Source: Bolinopsis microptera (taxonomy: Eukaryota; Ctenophora; Tentaculata; Lobata; Bolinopsidae). From it: DNA of 64,000 bases. Every line of letters begins with the position of its first letter. Position 1 is the stretch's first letter. Positions 32,358 through 42,411 of the stretch are shown here, one piece after another. The notes beneath the pieces are model-generated. The model ran no database searches and was not told where the DNA came from. It was given only the letters and a program-made list of their open reading frames with translations. The stretch spans positions 1,032,312 through 1,096,311 of the forward strand of contig NC_087084.1 in NCBI RefSeq assembly GCF_026151205.1, written 5' to 3'. Both the position numbers and the translations under genes were made by a program.

Positions 32358-32835
32358 TTTGATGTATTGTTGTTAGGTTCCTTCTGGGATCATGCTGTGA
32401 GGTGCCTTCTGGGACGTTGTTAATGTTAAGTTCCTTCTGGGATGTTAGGTTCCTTTTAAGATATAATTGTCAGGTAACTTCTGGGATGTTGGGTTCCTTC
32501 TGGGATGTTGTTAGGTTCCTTATGGGATGTTAGGTTCCTTCTAAAGTTCTAAGATGTTGTCAGGTCCTTTCTGTGATGTTGTTAGGTTCCTTCTGCGATG
32601 TAGCTAGGTTCCTTTTGGGATGTTGTGAGGTTTCGTCTGGGATGTTGGTAAGTTCCTTCAGTTATGTTGGGTTCCTCCTAGGATGTTTTTAGGTTCCTTC
32701 TGGGATGTAATTGTACTAGGTTACGTCTAGGATGTAGTTAGGTTTCTTCTGGGATGTAAGGGTCCTTCTAAGATGTTGCCAGGTTCCTTCTGGGATGTGA
32801 GGTTATTTCTGGGATGTTCTGGGATGCGAGATACG
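32358..32835 (+). repeat. Minisatellite, about 20-22-bp unit
   Basis: About 20 imperfect copies of TTAGGTTCCTTCTGGGATGT, with spacers of variable length. No coding potential. Confidence 0.85.
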
Positions 32836-32945
32836 TGTTGCTCTGAAATATTTAAATGTAATTAATTACATGGACCGCATATTTCTAATCGTTGAGAATG
32901 ATATTAATTCCGTGTGCAATCACCAATGGCTCTCGTTAAAACATA

Positions 32946-34320
32946 CCTTATCGGTCATAATTATCACGGACAACTTTTTCACGGACCAAATTTTTCACCG
33001 ACATAATTATTCACGCTCTTGACCGCCCGAAAATTTCCAAAATATTGGACAATTTTTGGTGATCTTTTAATAAGAATTTTACTCTTTTTTTGAACTCTAG
33101 AATGTGATTGAGGAGTGATTATATTTGCCCTCGCATACTAATAAGCTAATATAGTAATTGGCTATACACAGTTGAGTGAGTTGAAAATAGTGTGTAAAAA
33201 GTAAATGGCTCTAATTTTTTTGACAAATGAAATTTCCACTTAATTTTTGCATATTTAGGTAATGAAAATATTTAAATATTATAATAATGCAATAAAAATA
33301 CTTAATAAGTATTAATTTGCTCAACCCATTGTCCTTTATTGTTGATAGGACATGTTGATAACGTGTAAGGCAATTGTCTATAGCCGACTTGACTGTATTG
33401 AGGGGGCGGGGGGTCTTCGTGGAAATGTTCTCAAAATCGACTTTTTAGTTGTTTCTGATAGAGGGGAGTAATATCTATCAGATGCTTTTGATCCCGTGGA
33501 AAAATATCGTTCCTAGCCGAAATTAATGCCGGTCAAAGGTCAGCGCGTGTGTGGTAATTGTATTGCGCGAGCGATTTTTGATCGCGTGCCCTGAAAATCG
33601 AGTCTAAAAATCTATCTTCTCCTACATTTTTTGAGAAATCACCCTGAAACTTTCAGGATATGTTCTAGGGATCATTTAGAAGAGATGAGCCCGACAACAT
33701 TTTGAGATAGGCCTTTAAACATTTTTTATTCGATTTTTAAAATCTTGGACCTCGGTTTTTTATGGTTTTTCAAGGTCCACGATTTTCAAAATCGAATAAA
33801 ATTTTTTTAAAGGCCTCTCTCAAAATTCTGTCCGGCTCATATCTTCTAAATGATCCCTAAAACATATCCTGAAAGTTTCAGGGTGATTGCTCAAAAAATG
33901 TAGAAGAAGATAGATTTTTAGACTCGATTTTCAGGGCACGCGATTTGAGAACCCCATTAGGACGAATTTACGAATTTTTGGAAAACTGCCAAAAATCAAC
34001 CAAATTATGAGTTAGAATCAAATGAGAGGCAAGAATGAAATTTGTAACGTTTATGAACTGATAGCAATTCACCTTTCAAAATTTGCTCCTTCATAAAAAA
34101 ATTATCGATTTTTACATTCTACACACTATTTTCAACTCACCCTGTATCTACACATATGTACTATGTAGGGACACAAACACAAAAGTCAATGGAAATAATT
34201 ACCGGACTTTATTATTCACGGACCTTAATACCACAGACATTATTTTCTCAGACATAATTATTCACGCTAAGGTCTTTAGCGTGAAAGTAATGTCCGTTAT
34301 AATTATGACCGATAAGTTAT
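32946..34320. mobile_element. TIR element related to the 6676-8069 pogo-type copy
   Basis: The left end TACCTTATCGGTCATAATTA is inverted at the right end (ATTATGACCGATAAGTTAT), with TA at the outer edges. Short GTCCGTGAAAAA/TCACGGAC motifs recur near both ends. The inside has a second long inverted repeat: arms about 33572-33755 and 33768-33950 (CGTGCCCTGAAAATCGAGTC and complement). No transposase remains. Confidence 0.65.
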
Positions 34321-35350
34321 ATAATGGGATGTATCAAAGTTAATTAATTCACGAGTTCATGCTATTAATATTTTTATATCATTTAGCGATTAAAATTATA
34401 CTTCCTCATTTACACTACGATCCAAAACTCACATTGATGAGACAGAAAGCTCCAAAGCTTATCTGCGAGATGAGGGTTTTCCGAGTGATTGTGAAGTCGA
34501 TGTTCGCTCTTGAAGAGCAGCCCTGAGGGATTGAAATAACGTCACTAACTTAGAACTTACAAGTAAACCACACTAATAACCTAAATACATAACCTTTTTC
34601 AAATATAGCTACCATTAAAATAGTTATTTTATTAAAAAATTATTATCTTAATTCATAACTTTAAAGTCGTGTTGGCGTTGGTTTGAGTTTTTAATCGCTG
34701 TCAAACTTTTCGCTGACTGTCGTTCACCAATCGCTGAAATAATTAGTTCAGTTACTTATAAAATTGGTCTGATTACAAAACACATTTATAAATAGCATTT
34801 TATTGGTGGTCTGTTGTTAAAAATATTGTTTCAAACTTACATTTAAACTTTGCAGATACTCTGTAAGCTAGGGCTGTTTTCCTTGCCGACCTTGTTGCTC
34901 TGAAATTAAACAATTGAACAACTCATTAACATAAGAAATTAAAAGTTCATCAGAGACCTTTACCATATTTGATGTTATCATTTGTTTAATATATGTCCAA
35001 TACGTGATAAAACTTCAACTCAGTCAAGTTTGGTTCACTTCAGAGACTCTTTAACTTGCACCTTTTTTAATGCGTTTATTTCCATCTACAGGCGGGAGGC
35101 CGGATAGGGAGGCTAACTGCATGGCATTTGGGTGGTAGTGTACCATGGTGTGGATTGTTTATGTACTACTACTCAAAGTTTAAACCCAGTGTTTTGTAAC
35201 ACAAATTCTGAACGGCATTATTTAAAGATACGAAATTAATTTCATTGATGTGAGACACACATTCAGATGTTAGATGGGTGGTTCTACTGTTCTATGATGT
35301 GGTACCAACAGTTTAAGGTCGAACCCTAAATGTTCATGTTCGGTGCTTGA
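34321..35350. other. Intergenic, possible minus-strand short exon
   Basis: Mostly unique AT-rich sequence. The minus strand at about 34900 has ATTTCAG|AGCAACAAGG, an acceptor-like site with a short open segment. It is similar to one near 37632. I do not call exons. Confidence 0.3.
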
Positions 35351-36070
35351 AGGATCAAAATTACAGGAAAGTTTAAATGTAAAGCAACAAAGTTTTTTGG
35401 AGTTGTTATTGACGAACAGCTTTCCTGGGGGCCTCATATAACAGCACTTAAACGAAAGTTAAACTATGCCTCTGCCACCTTAAATAGAATTAGGGACTCC
35501 GTACCGAAGGAACTCCATAAAGACCTCTACCACACACTATTTGAATCCCACCTTACATATTGTATCTCAGTTTGGGGTGATGCAGCACTCTTTAGGATAG
35601 CAAGTATCTGGCTGTCTCAAAAGCACTGCATACGGGTCCTCTTTGGTGATGAAGAGGCATACGTAAACAAGTTCCTAATATGTGCAAGAACAAGAGAGTT
35701 TGACAACCAGGCACTTGACCATACATTCTTCCAACTAGAGCACTGTAAACCACTTTTCAAGCAACAAATCATCCTGGCTTTTAAAAATGTATATACATAT
35801 CAAACATTTATGGAAGCTTTTAAAATACTAAAACTAAGGTGCCCAGCATCACTGCAACAGAATTATCGGCCATCTTCTAGAAAGGAAACCACTCTCATTT
35901 CACAACTCCCATCTAATGACTTTATATCAAGATCCACCAAAATTTGAAGCACAATTGCACCTAAACTTAAGCTTTTTGACTACTCCTACAAGATTAGCCT
36001 TGCTAAAAGTCGCCTGAAAAAGGCGCTTCTAAAGCTGCAACATGCTTATAATGATTCAGTATGGACATAA
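35351..36070 (+). pseudogene. LINE RT C-terminal fragment
   Basis: A near-continuous frame: ATKFFGVVIDEQLSWGPHI, RDSVPKELHKDLYHTLFES, YCISVWGDAALFRIASIW, LSQKHCIRVLFG and a helical tail. FGV.ID..L.W..HI.....K followed by L...L..S.L.Y...WG is the thumb region of CR1/Jockey-like reverse transcriptases. It is interrupted by a TGA at about 35944 and lacks the catalytic YADD part. Confidence 0.65.
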
Positions 36071-38060
36071 TGCAGCTATCATTTTAAAACAATCTCCTTC
36101 AACAAATTTAATCCAGTGTTATCGGCCCACAGGTTCTATTAAGAAATTTTAATTTTGGTAAATGTGTGCTGACTCCACCACCTATATATTTAACCTAATA
36201 TTTAGTGTATTACAGGTAGACATTGACTTAGGTAGGTATTTTTCTCTTAGGTAGATATTAAGAATTTGTAAATTTTTTAATTGTATGACTATTTCCATTA
36301 TTGAGACGTTTTTAATATTTAATCTAGGAGGATTTTTGAAATTTATATAACATTTGAACATTTAAAATATAATTTGGAACATTACAGTAACGTTATTCAA
36401 ATCTCAAACAGAAAAAAGTATATTTCAAAGCTTTGTGTTTTGATCATATGATTATGGGTGTATAGTGATTTTGATTGCATAAATTTGATTGGGCAGTGAT
36501 GGTGAGTGAGAAGATGATGGGAGTGCCAGCCAGTAACTCTGTCAAATGAACAGCCAATATAGGACTGGTTCACAGTGTGAACAGATTCCAGATTTATATA
36601 CTTTTAAACTGATATTTAATGGATGATTAAAAGAACCAATTTAAAGTTGCCATACTGAAGCCTTCAGGTATACCCATTATGCTCACTAAAAAAAAACTCT
36701 AAATCAGTGGGCTGTCACTCTATTAATGCACCACACCGCTACCTCCACTGCACTAATAGTTATATAATAAATTCTACAATCCAAATTTTGTATCGTGATG
36801 GAGACCAGTGTCCATACAAAACATTTATTAGGTTGCCGTTTGGTGTGAGCAATATCGAACAGCACGCACACTCCTTTGCCCCACCAACCTATACCTAATC
36901 TATTCAAAGAGTTATAACCATACTGCACATTGAATTAGGATTCCTTTAAATATCAAATTGATTTATTGTAAACTTGTTTACTCTGTAATAAATGGCATAA
37001 AATTGAAATTTTTGTTTAACTGATTAGGCTGATCATGTGCTCCGTGCATTTAGATCCTTCCCCTCCTCTCCCTCTCCTCCCTACGGCTGCTGACAAGTCA
37101 ACTCTACGATATTTGTTCCAGTGTCCTCAGGAACCTTCCTGGGTATTAGAAATCATTAACGATTAATTTTTTTCCAATTCTGGCAGTTACCACCTCGCCT
37201 ATTAAAAAACACCATTCAGTAAGAATAAATAACTTACTGAAAGAATATTTAAATTAAATATCAAAATATAAGTCAGCACTCCCTCACTCCCTGTACATTA
37301 ATTAAACTTTGTTACGCGGTTGAGTAGAGATGATCAGAGTATTTCATTCTGAAGCTGAAAGTGAGAGATTTTAAAATCGCCATGGATGTAGCTCAAGTTA
37401 AAGCCATAGTATTTCGACACCCCATTATGACAATGACTAGATAACAGTGTTTGAGGATAGTGCAGTACTAGAAATAATAACATTTTCTATCAATTTTATC
37501 ATCTAAAAGAATGGTGCTAAGGATGGAACTGTAATAAAAATGTAATATAACCTTGAAAAAACTAATTCATGGGACAGATTGAGAAGGATCCTCTTTGAAC
37601 GGTCCTCTGTTCTTTTTATGCCTCGTTGCTCTGAAATTAGAACTGGATTCATTAATATAATTTGCCTACAGTATTATCAGCAGTAAAACGATTTTAATCG
37701 AGCATGAGGTTTTAGGAGACCAAATTTACAATATGTTATGTTGAATATGTACGTGCTAATATTATCGACGATGATTTCACTTATTGAGAACAAACAAAAG
37801 CATTATTTTATATAGCTTATGGTGAATGGTTCATCGTTCATTGCGTCGCTTTCTCGTGTAGAAATTCCTGCTTCATTATTAAGTTACTAACCTGAATTAG
37901 AATTATTTAGAGTGTTATCTACAGATATTGCCGGCCGAAATTTAGAAATTATGCTTGAAGCTTGCAAAAGAGATATTCAAAAGGGTGTATACATTTCAAA
38001 TAAAGATATTTGGCAGATATGTAGTTGTCATGTTTTCTTGTTTTAATTGATATCTAAGTT
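36071..38060. other. Intergenic, no supported gene
   Basis: AT-rich. The two opposing frames at 36704-36928 overlap and neither has a clear domain. A minus-strand ATTTCAG|AGCAACGAGG site near 37632 resembles one near 34905. Confidence 0.35.
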
Positions 38061-38065
38061 AACAG

Positions 38066-38370
38066 ATGGGTAGGGTGGGGTACGGACAAGTTGTCAGCAT
38101 GCCAGAGAGACGGTTTCTCAATTTTTTACTGGATTGGAAACCAAGTCCAAACTATGGAAAGAGACTGAGAGGACGACCCTGCAAAGGCTGGATGGCCTGT
38201 GTACTCGAGGATGCGGCTGACTTTACAGGTGTCGATAACATCAGCAGAGACGCAGTAAAACAGTTAGCTCTAAAACGAGTGGGATGGAGGAACATGTTAC
38301 GCTTACGCCGTAGAAGAGATTTGTGTGAAGCAGGCCACTCCAACGACTAGGAGGAAACCTCTTCATGTAG
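38066..38370 (+). mobile_element. LINE 3'-end fragment
   Basis: A frame of 94 codons ending in CEAGHSND, with GKRLRGRPCKGWMACVLEDA. It is homologous to the C-terminus of the LINE at 56439-58893 (RSRGRPRKNWRKCLLEDA, GAGHSND). A 5'-truncated copy of the same or a sister family. Confidence 0.65.
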
Positions 38371-38701
38371 CATGTATGTAGGGTGGGGTAAATATGGACA
38401 GGGGTCATTTTGGATATGGTTTGTAGCGTGATGCGTTACTGGGCCGCGCCTCGCATCCAATAATTTGCTACTGGGCCTCGCCGAGCTGCGAAGAATTGAC
38501 TGACATCGTCAATAAAGGACATGGTAGGGTCAAGTTGGGCAATTAGATTTTATCCCGGCCACTAGATAATAATAGATTCGTTGATTGGGGACATTTTGAA
38601 GTGTTGACCTGTTTTTATGCATCCACCTTCCAAAAAGTCAGTTCTCAAGTCAGTTATTTAACCAGATTATGTGCATAACAAATATTATTATAATGATTTA
38701 C

Positions 38702-38887
38702 CTAGGCTGAAGCAATAAGGCTCTTTTGAGAAGGTGAATTCTGTCCCTGTGCAAGTCACTTTATTGCTCCCTTTGTTGAGAGCTCCTGGGTCAGAACAGG
38801 TCACTTCCAAGACAGTTCCTGGGTCTACTGGAAAGTGGGCTGCTGTCTCAATCGTACTTGTCCACTCAGCCTTCAGTTTAGTACATT
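38702..38887 (-). CDS. Sushi/CCP-domain exon
   Basis: A 186-bp exon bounded by ATTTGTCAG|AA (38887) and CTAG|GTAAAT (38702), phase 1 at both ends. It encodes one complement control protein module: CTKLKAEW, VDPGTVLEVTCSDPGALNKG, VTCTGTEFTFSKEPYCFS, with the four cysteines, the P.G..V...C pattern and the final P-x-C. CCP modules bind proteins or glycans on the cell surface or in secreted proteins. It is the most 3' exon I can assign to the minus-strand locus that includes the Ig array. Transmembrane and tail exons are not identified. Confidence 0.75.
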
Positions 38888-39099
38888 CTGACAAATATTG
38901 CCCTTGATAATTAAAATAAGTTTGATAGTTCACATATTTTATACTGGGCTCAATTATACCATAAAAAAAAAATTGTATTTAGAAATACACCGAGTATTAC
39001 ACGTCACGTTCATAGGCGCGTAAAACAATTATGCAGGCTTTACAATCAACATTTATCTTCGTATTTTAGATTTAATTTAATTTTGAATTACCCGGTTAC

Positions 39100-39586
39100 C
39101 TGTTAGAGGTCTGTAGAAATCAGAGGCAGTGTCAGAGGAATCAAACTGTATCTTTGCAATGCTCCTGCTCCAGTAAATGCTCCAGTTACTATTACCACAC
39201 ATTGTGTCTGACATCAGGATGTTGATCACCTTCACCCCGTTACAGTGTACAACTAGTCTGATACCTGAGGTTCTAGTTAACGTTACCCTCCATACCTTGT
39301 CTGTTGCAGTAGGTAGGTCAGTAGGGATGTAAGCCCAATTCGATCTGCAATCCCGGATATAGTACTTAGGAGAGGAGGTGAAGTGGAGGTTGAGTCCTCC
39401 TGCAAGGTCTTCTTGTGAAGTGTAGAACAACACCCACACTAAATCTTCACTCCCTAGCGTGCTATCAGTCTTTATTTCAAGAGAATACTGCTCCAGATTG
39501 AAGTCTATATCAACCCCACGTTGTTTTGCTACCCAGCCTGCTGTTATAACCACGTTATTATCATAAAGTCGATTACTGTACATCAG
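39100..39586 (-). CDS. Uncharacterised extracellular domain exon, copy B
   Basis: Encodes about 160 residues: DIDFNLEQYSLEIKTDS, DLVWVLFYTSQEDLAGGLNL, TATDKVWRVTLTRTSGIRLV, a DTMCGNSNW segment and DTASDFYRP, then donor ACAG|GTAACC in phase 1. I do not recognise the family; predicted mostly beta, with three cysteines. The 5' end is problematic: the equivalent of copy A's acceptor (TTTTAG|AT) reads TTTATG|AT here, so the only nearby acceptor (CTACCAG|CTG, 39586) gives phase 0, incompatible with a preceding phase-1 exon. Copy B may be dead or use another upstream exon. Intron sequence on both sides is homologous to copy A's. Confidence 0.6.
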
Positions 39587-39833
39587 CTGGTAGATAACAA
39601 TATCACGAGTAAAATATTATTAATTATAGAAATTACTCGACGATTGTTGTTTTATGAATATATAAAGATATAAGATCGATTGTCCATTTCATAATTCAAT
39701 CGACTACAAATATTATTTAAAAATATTATTTGACTGCTAACAATATAATTATGTAAAAACCATGGTGAAAATTGTATTTAGAAATACATCGAGTATTACA
39801 CGTAACGTTCATAGGCACGTAAAACAATTATGC

Positions 39834-40000
39834 AGGCTTTATCAGCAGCTATCTGGGGCATTTGATGAACTACCAGCTCATGACGTGAAGTTTTTACTTG
39901 GAGATCTAAATGCTCGCATTGGCCAAGATAACTCAGCTTGGTCCGGTGTTATTGGTAAGCATTCCCTTCACGTTTCATCAAATGACAACGGCCAGGCAAG
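39834..40000 (+). mobile_element. LINE 5' part (endonuclease fragment), left of Ig array
   Basis: After the 7-bp target duplication AGGCTTT (39834-39840), the frame reads AFDELPAHDVKFLLGDLNAR and HSLHVSSNDNG, the end of an APE-type endonuclease domain (the GDLNAR block and the S.NDNG..LL.F block). It stops at AACGGCC (39987-39993), which reappears at 56439-56445 where the same LINE frame resumes (RLLDFCALNQL). The element is 5'-truncated and interrupted by 16.4 kb. Confidence 0.8.
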
Positions 40001-40026
40001 ATAACTGTTAGCGTTGAAAAACTTAC

Positions 40027-40317
40027 CATAAACGTTAAGATTAACGGTGGTATCTGAGTGACTGGAATCGGGCAAAGATCCGGAAGTGACTCTGCAAGTG
40101 TAGGCAGTATCTTCATTCACAAGACTTCCGTCTACTTCAAGAGTTGATGTTTGTGTCCCTCCAGAATGGCTTCCTTGGACAGGGGTGAGCTTATCACCTG
40201 AAACTTGGCCTGTACTAGTTCGCCAGGTCACTGTTGCTGTTTCTGTCAATCCAGTGATAACACAGGATATGGTTGTATCAGAGCCCTTTTTCGTTTCTTT
40301 ATTCGCTGATTCAACCT
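40027..40317 (-). CDS. Ig-domain exon 11 of array (unit 1 on the map)
   Basis: Boundaries TTTACTTCAG|AG (acceptor) and GTTTATG|GTAAGT (donor), phase 1-1, 291 bp, 97 codons. It encodes one Ig-superfamily domain: first Cys in TTISCVITG, Trp in VTWRTST, and EDTAYTCRV (the D-x-A-x-Y-x-C motif before strand F). Such exons can be joined in any number without breaking frame. Extracellular recognition or adhesion is the usual role. This is the last Ig exon in the direction of transcription and lies next to the LINE. Confidence 0.8.
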
Positions 40318-40480
40318 CTGAAGTAAATTTTGATAAATGAATACTCCTAATTTCGAAATCTATGACACTCGCATTTGGTTTATCTGGTTTGAATTGAATT
40401 TTAAATGTGGTGGAGGGATAGAAATTGGAAGTGAATCAAAAACTGTATTGCAAGATAACTGTTAGCGTTGAAAAACTTAC

Positions 40481-40771
40481 CATAAACGTTAAGATTAACG
40501 GTGGTATCTGAGTGACTGGAATCGGGCAAAGATCCGGAAGTGACTCTGCAAGTGTAGGCAGTATCTTCATTCACAAGACTTCCGTCTACTTCAAGAGTTG
40601 ATGTTTGTGTCCCTCCAGAATGGCTTCCTTGGACAGGGGTGAGCTTATCACCTGAAACTTGGCCTGTACTAGTTCGCCAGGTCACTGTTGCTGTTTCTGT
40701 TAATCCAGTGATAACACAGGATATGGTTGTATCAGAGCCCTTTTTCGTTTCTTTATTCGCTGATTCAACCT
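40481..40771 (-). CDS. Ig-domain exon (unit 2)
   Basis: Same boundaries, phase and protein as unit 1. It has the 3-base-longer upstream intron. The frame also happens to stay open through the preceding intron, so intron retention would not stop translation immediately. Confidence 0.8.
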
Positions 40772-40937
40772 CTGAAGTAAATTTTGATAAATGAATACTC
40801 CTAATTTCGAAATCTATGACACTGATCGCATTTGGTTTATCTGGTTTGAATTGAATTTTAAATGTGGTGGAGAGATAGAAATTGGAAGTGAATAAAAAAC
40901 TGTATTGCAAGATAACTGTTAGCGTTGAAAAACTTAC

Positions 40938-41228
40938 CATAAACGTTAAGATTAACGGTGGTATCTGAGTGACTGGAATCGGGCAAAGATCCGGAGGTGA
41001 CTCTGCAAGTGTAGGCAGTATCTTCATTCACAAGACTTCCGTCTACTTCAAGAGTTGATGTTTGTGTCCCTCCAAAATGGCTTCCTTGGACAGGGGTGAG
41101 CTTATCACCTGAAACTTGGCCTGTACTAGTTCGCCAGGTCACTGTTGCTGTTTCTGTCAATCCAGTGATAACACAGGATATGGTTGTATCAGAGCCCTTT
41201 TTCGTTTCTTTATTCGCTGATTCAACCT
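40938..41228 (-). CDS. Ig-domain exon (unit 3)
   Basis: As unit 1, with a Ser-to-Phe change (GSHFGG instead of GSHSGG). Confidence 0.8.
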
Positions 41229-41394
41229 CTGAAGTAAATTTTGATAAATGAATACTCCTAATTTCGAAATCTATGACACTGATCGCATTTGGTTTATCTG
41301 GTTTGAATTGAATTTTAAATGTGGTGGAGAGATAGAAATTGGAAGTGAATCAAAAACTGTATTGCAAGATAACTGTTAGCGTTGAAAAACTTAC

Positions 41395-41684
41395 CATAAA
41401 CGTTAAGATTAACGGTGGTATCTGAGTGACTGGAATCGGGCAAAGATCCGGAAGTGACTCTGCAAGTGTAGGCAGTATCTTCATTCACAAGACTTCCGTC
41501 TACTTCAAGAGTTGATGTTTGTGTCCCTCCAGAATGGCTTCCTTGGACAGGGGTGAGCTTATCACCTGAAACTTGGCCTGTACTAGTTCGCCAGGTCACT
41601 GTTGCTGTTTCTGTCAATCCAGTGATACACAGGATATGGTTGTATCAGAGCCCTTTTTCGTTTCTTTATTCGCTGATTCAACCT
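41395..41684 (-). pseudogene. Ig-domain exon with 1-bp deletion (unit 4)
   Basis: 290 bp instead of 291: GATACACAGG replaces GATAACACAGG near 41625, which shifts the frame between the first cysteine and the Trp. Splice sites are intact, so inclusion would give a truncated protein. It could also be a sequencing error in a homopolymer-free site, which is less usual. Confidence 0.75.
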
Positions 41685-41850
41685 CTGAAGTAAATTTTGA
41701 TAAATGAATACTCCTAATTTCGAAATCTATGACACTGATCGCATTTGGTTTATCTGGTTTGAATTGAATTTTAAATGTGGTGGAGAGATAGAAATTGGAA
41801 GTGAATCAAAAACTGTATTGCAAGATAACTGTTAGCGTTGAAAAACTTAC

Positions 41851-41896
41851 CATAAACGTTAAGATTAACGGTGGTATCTGAGTGACTGGAATCGGG
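41851..41896 (-). pseudogene. Ig-domain exon, 3' part (unit 5, split by LTR element)
   Basis: Donor-side 46 bp of unit 5. The rest is at 53008-53256. The retrovirus-like element lies between, with CGGG duplicated at both junctions (41893-41896 and 53008-53011). Confidence 0.85.
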
Positions 41897-42393
41897 TGTT
41901 GTAACCACGAATCCACGGGATTTCGTGTCCAGTGAGTATTATACAATCTTACTCATTACTCATTAATCGTCGTTATATCATGATTCCATCCAGTAGTCTA
42001 GGATTCAAACCGAATTCTAAGCTATAGGAATCTATGACTAGAGATACATAATCTCATTACCCCGATACCACGTGATCAGAGATTAACCAGATCTCATAGT
42101 CACGTGGTATCACTTTCACTTCAAGTCTCACACAGGTAACTGGAGACTACAGTTTAACTTATGGACAGGAGTGACAGGGGAAAAGTTTACGATAAATGTT
42201 TTGACGAGGACGGATGTTTTGACGGTCAAGAACGAAAGAGAAAGACAAACAGAAAACAGGACGAGCTTTCATAAGACGTTGATCGAAGACATTTGATTCA
42301 CTTTTTAGTGAGATACTTTTTTTACACACTTTTATATAGTTGTCTCACTTGTCAGAAAATACACTTACAAACTAGTGCTTAGCACTTAAAACA
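41897..42393 (+). repeat. 5' LTR, 497 bp
   Basis: Begins TGTTGTAACCACG and ends AGCACTTAAAACA (TG...CA). It contains a perfect 12-bp inverted pair GATACCACGTGA (42064-42075) and TCACGTGGTATC (42100-42111), each with a CACGTG E-box, and a TATA-like TTTTATATAG at about 42335. Same sequence as the 3' LTR. Confidence 0.9.
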
Positions 42394-42395
42394 AG

Positions 42396-42411
42396 TGGAG
42401 CCTGATACAAA
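42396..42411 (+). promoter_or_regulatory. Probable tRNA primer-binding site
   Basis: TGGAGCCTGATACAA starts two bases after the LTR, as expected for a site pairing with a tRNA 3' end (TGG complements CCA). I cannot assign the tRNA without a tRNA set of the host. It directly abuts the gag start codon. Confidence 0.55.

Noticed and set aside
36704-36928. Possible Ty3-type RT remnant (FIRLPFGVSN in the plus frame)
   Set aside because: Only one short motif-like stretch, with no flanking RT motifs and an overlapping frame on the other strand; too weak.
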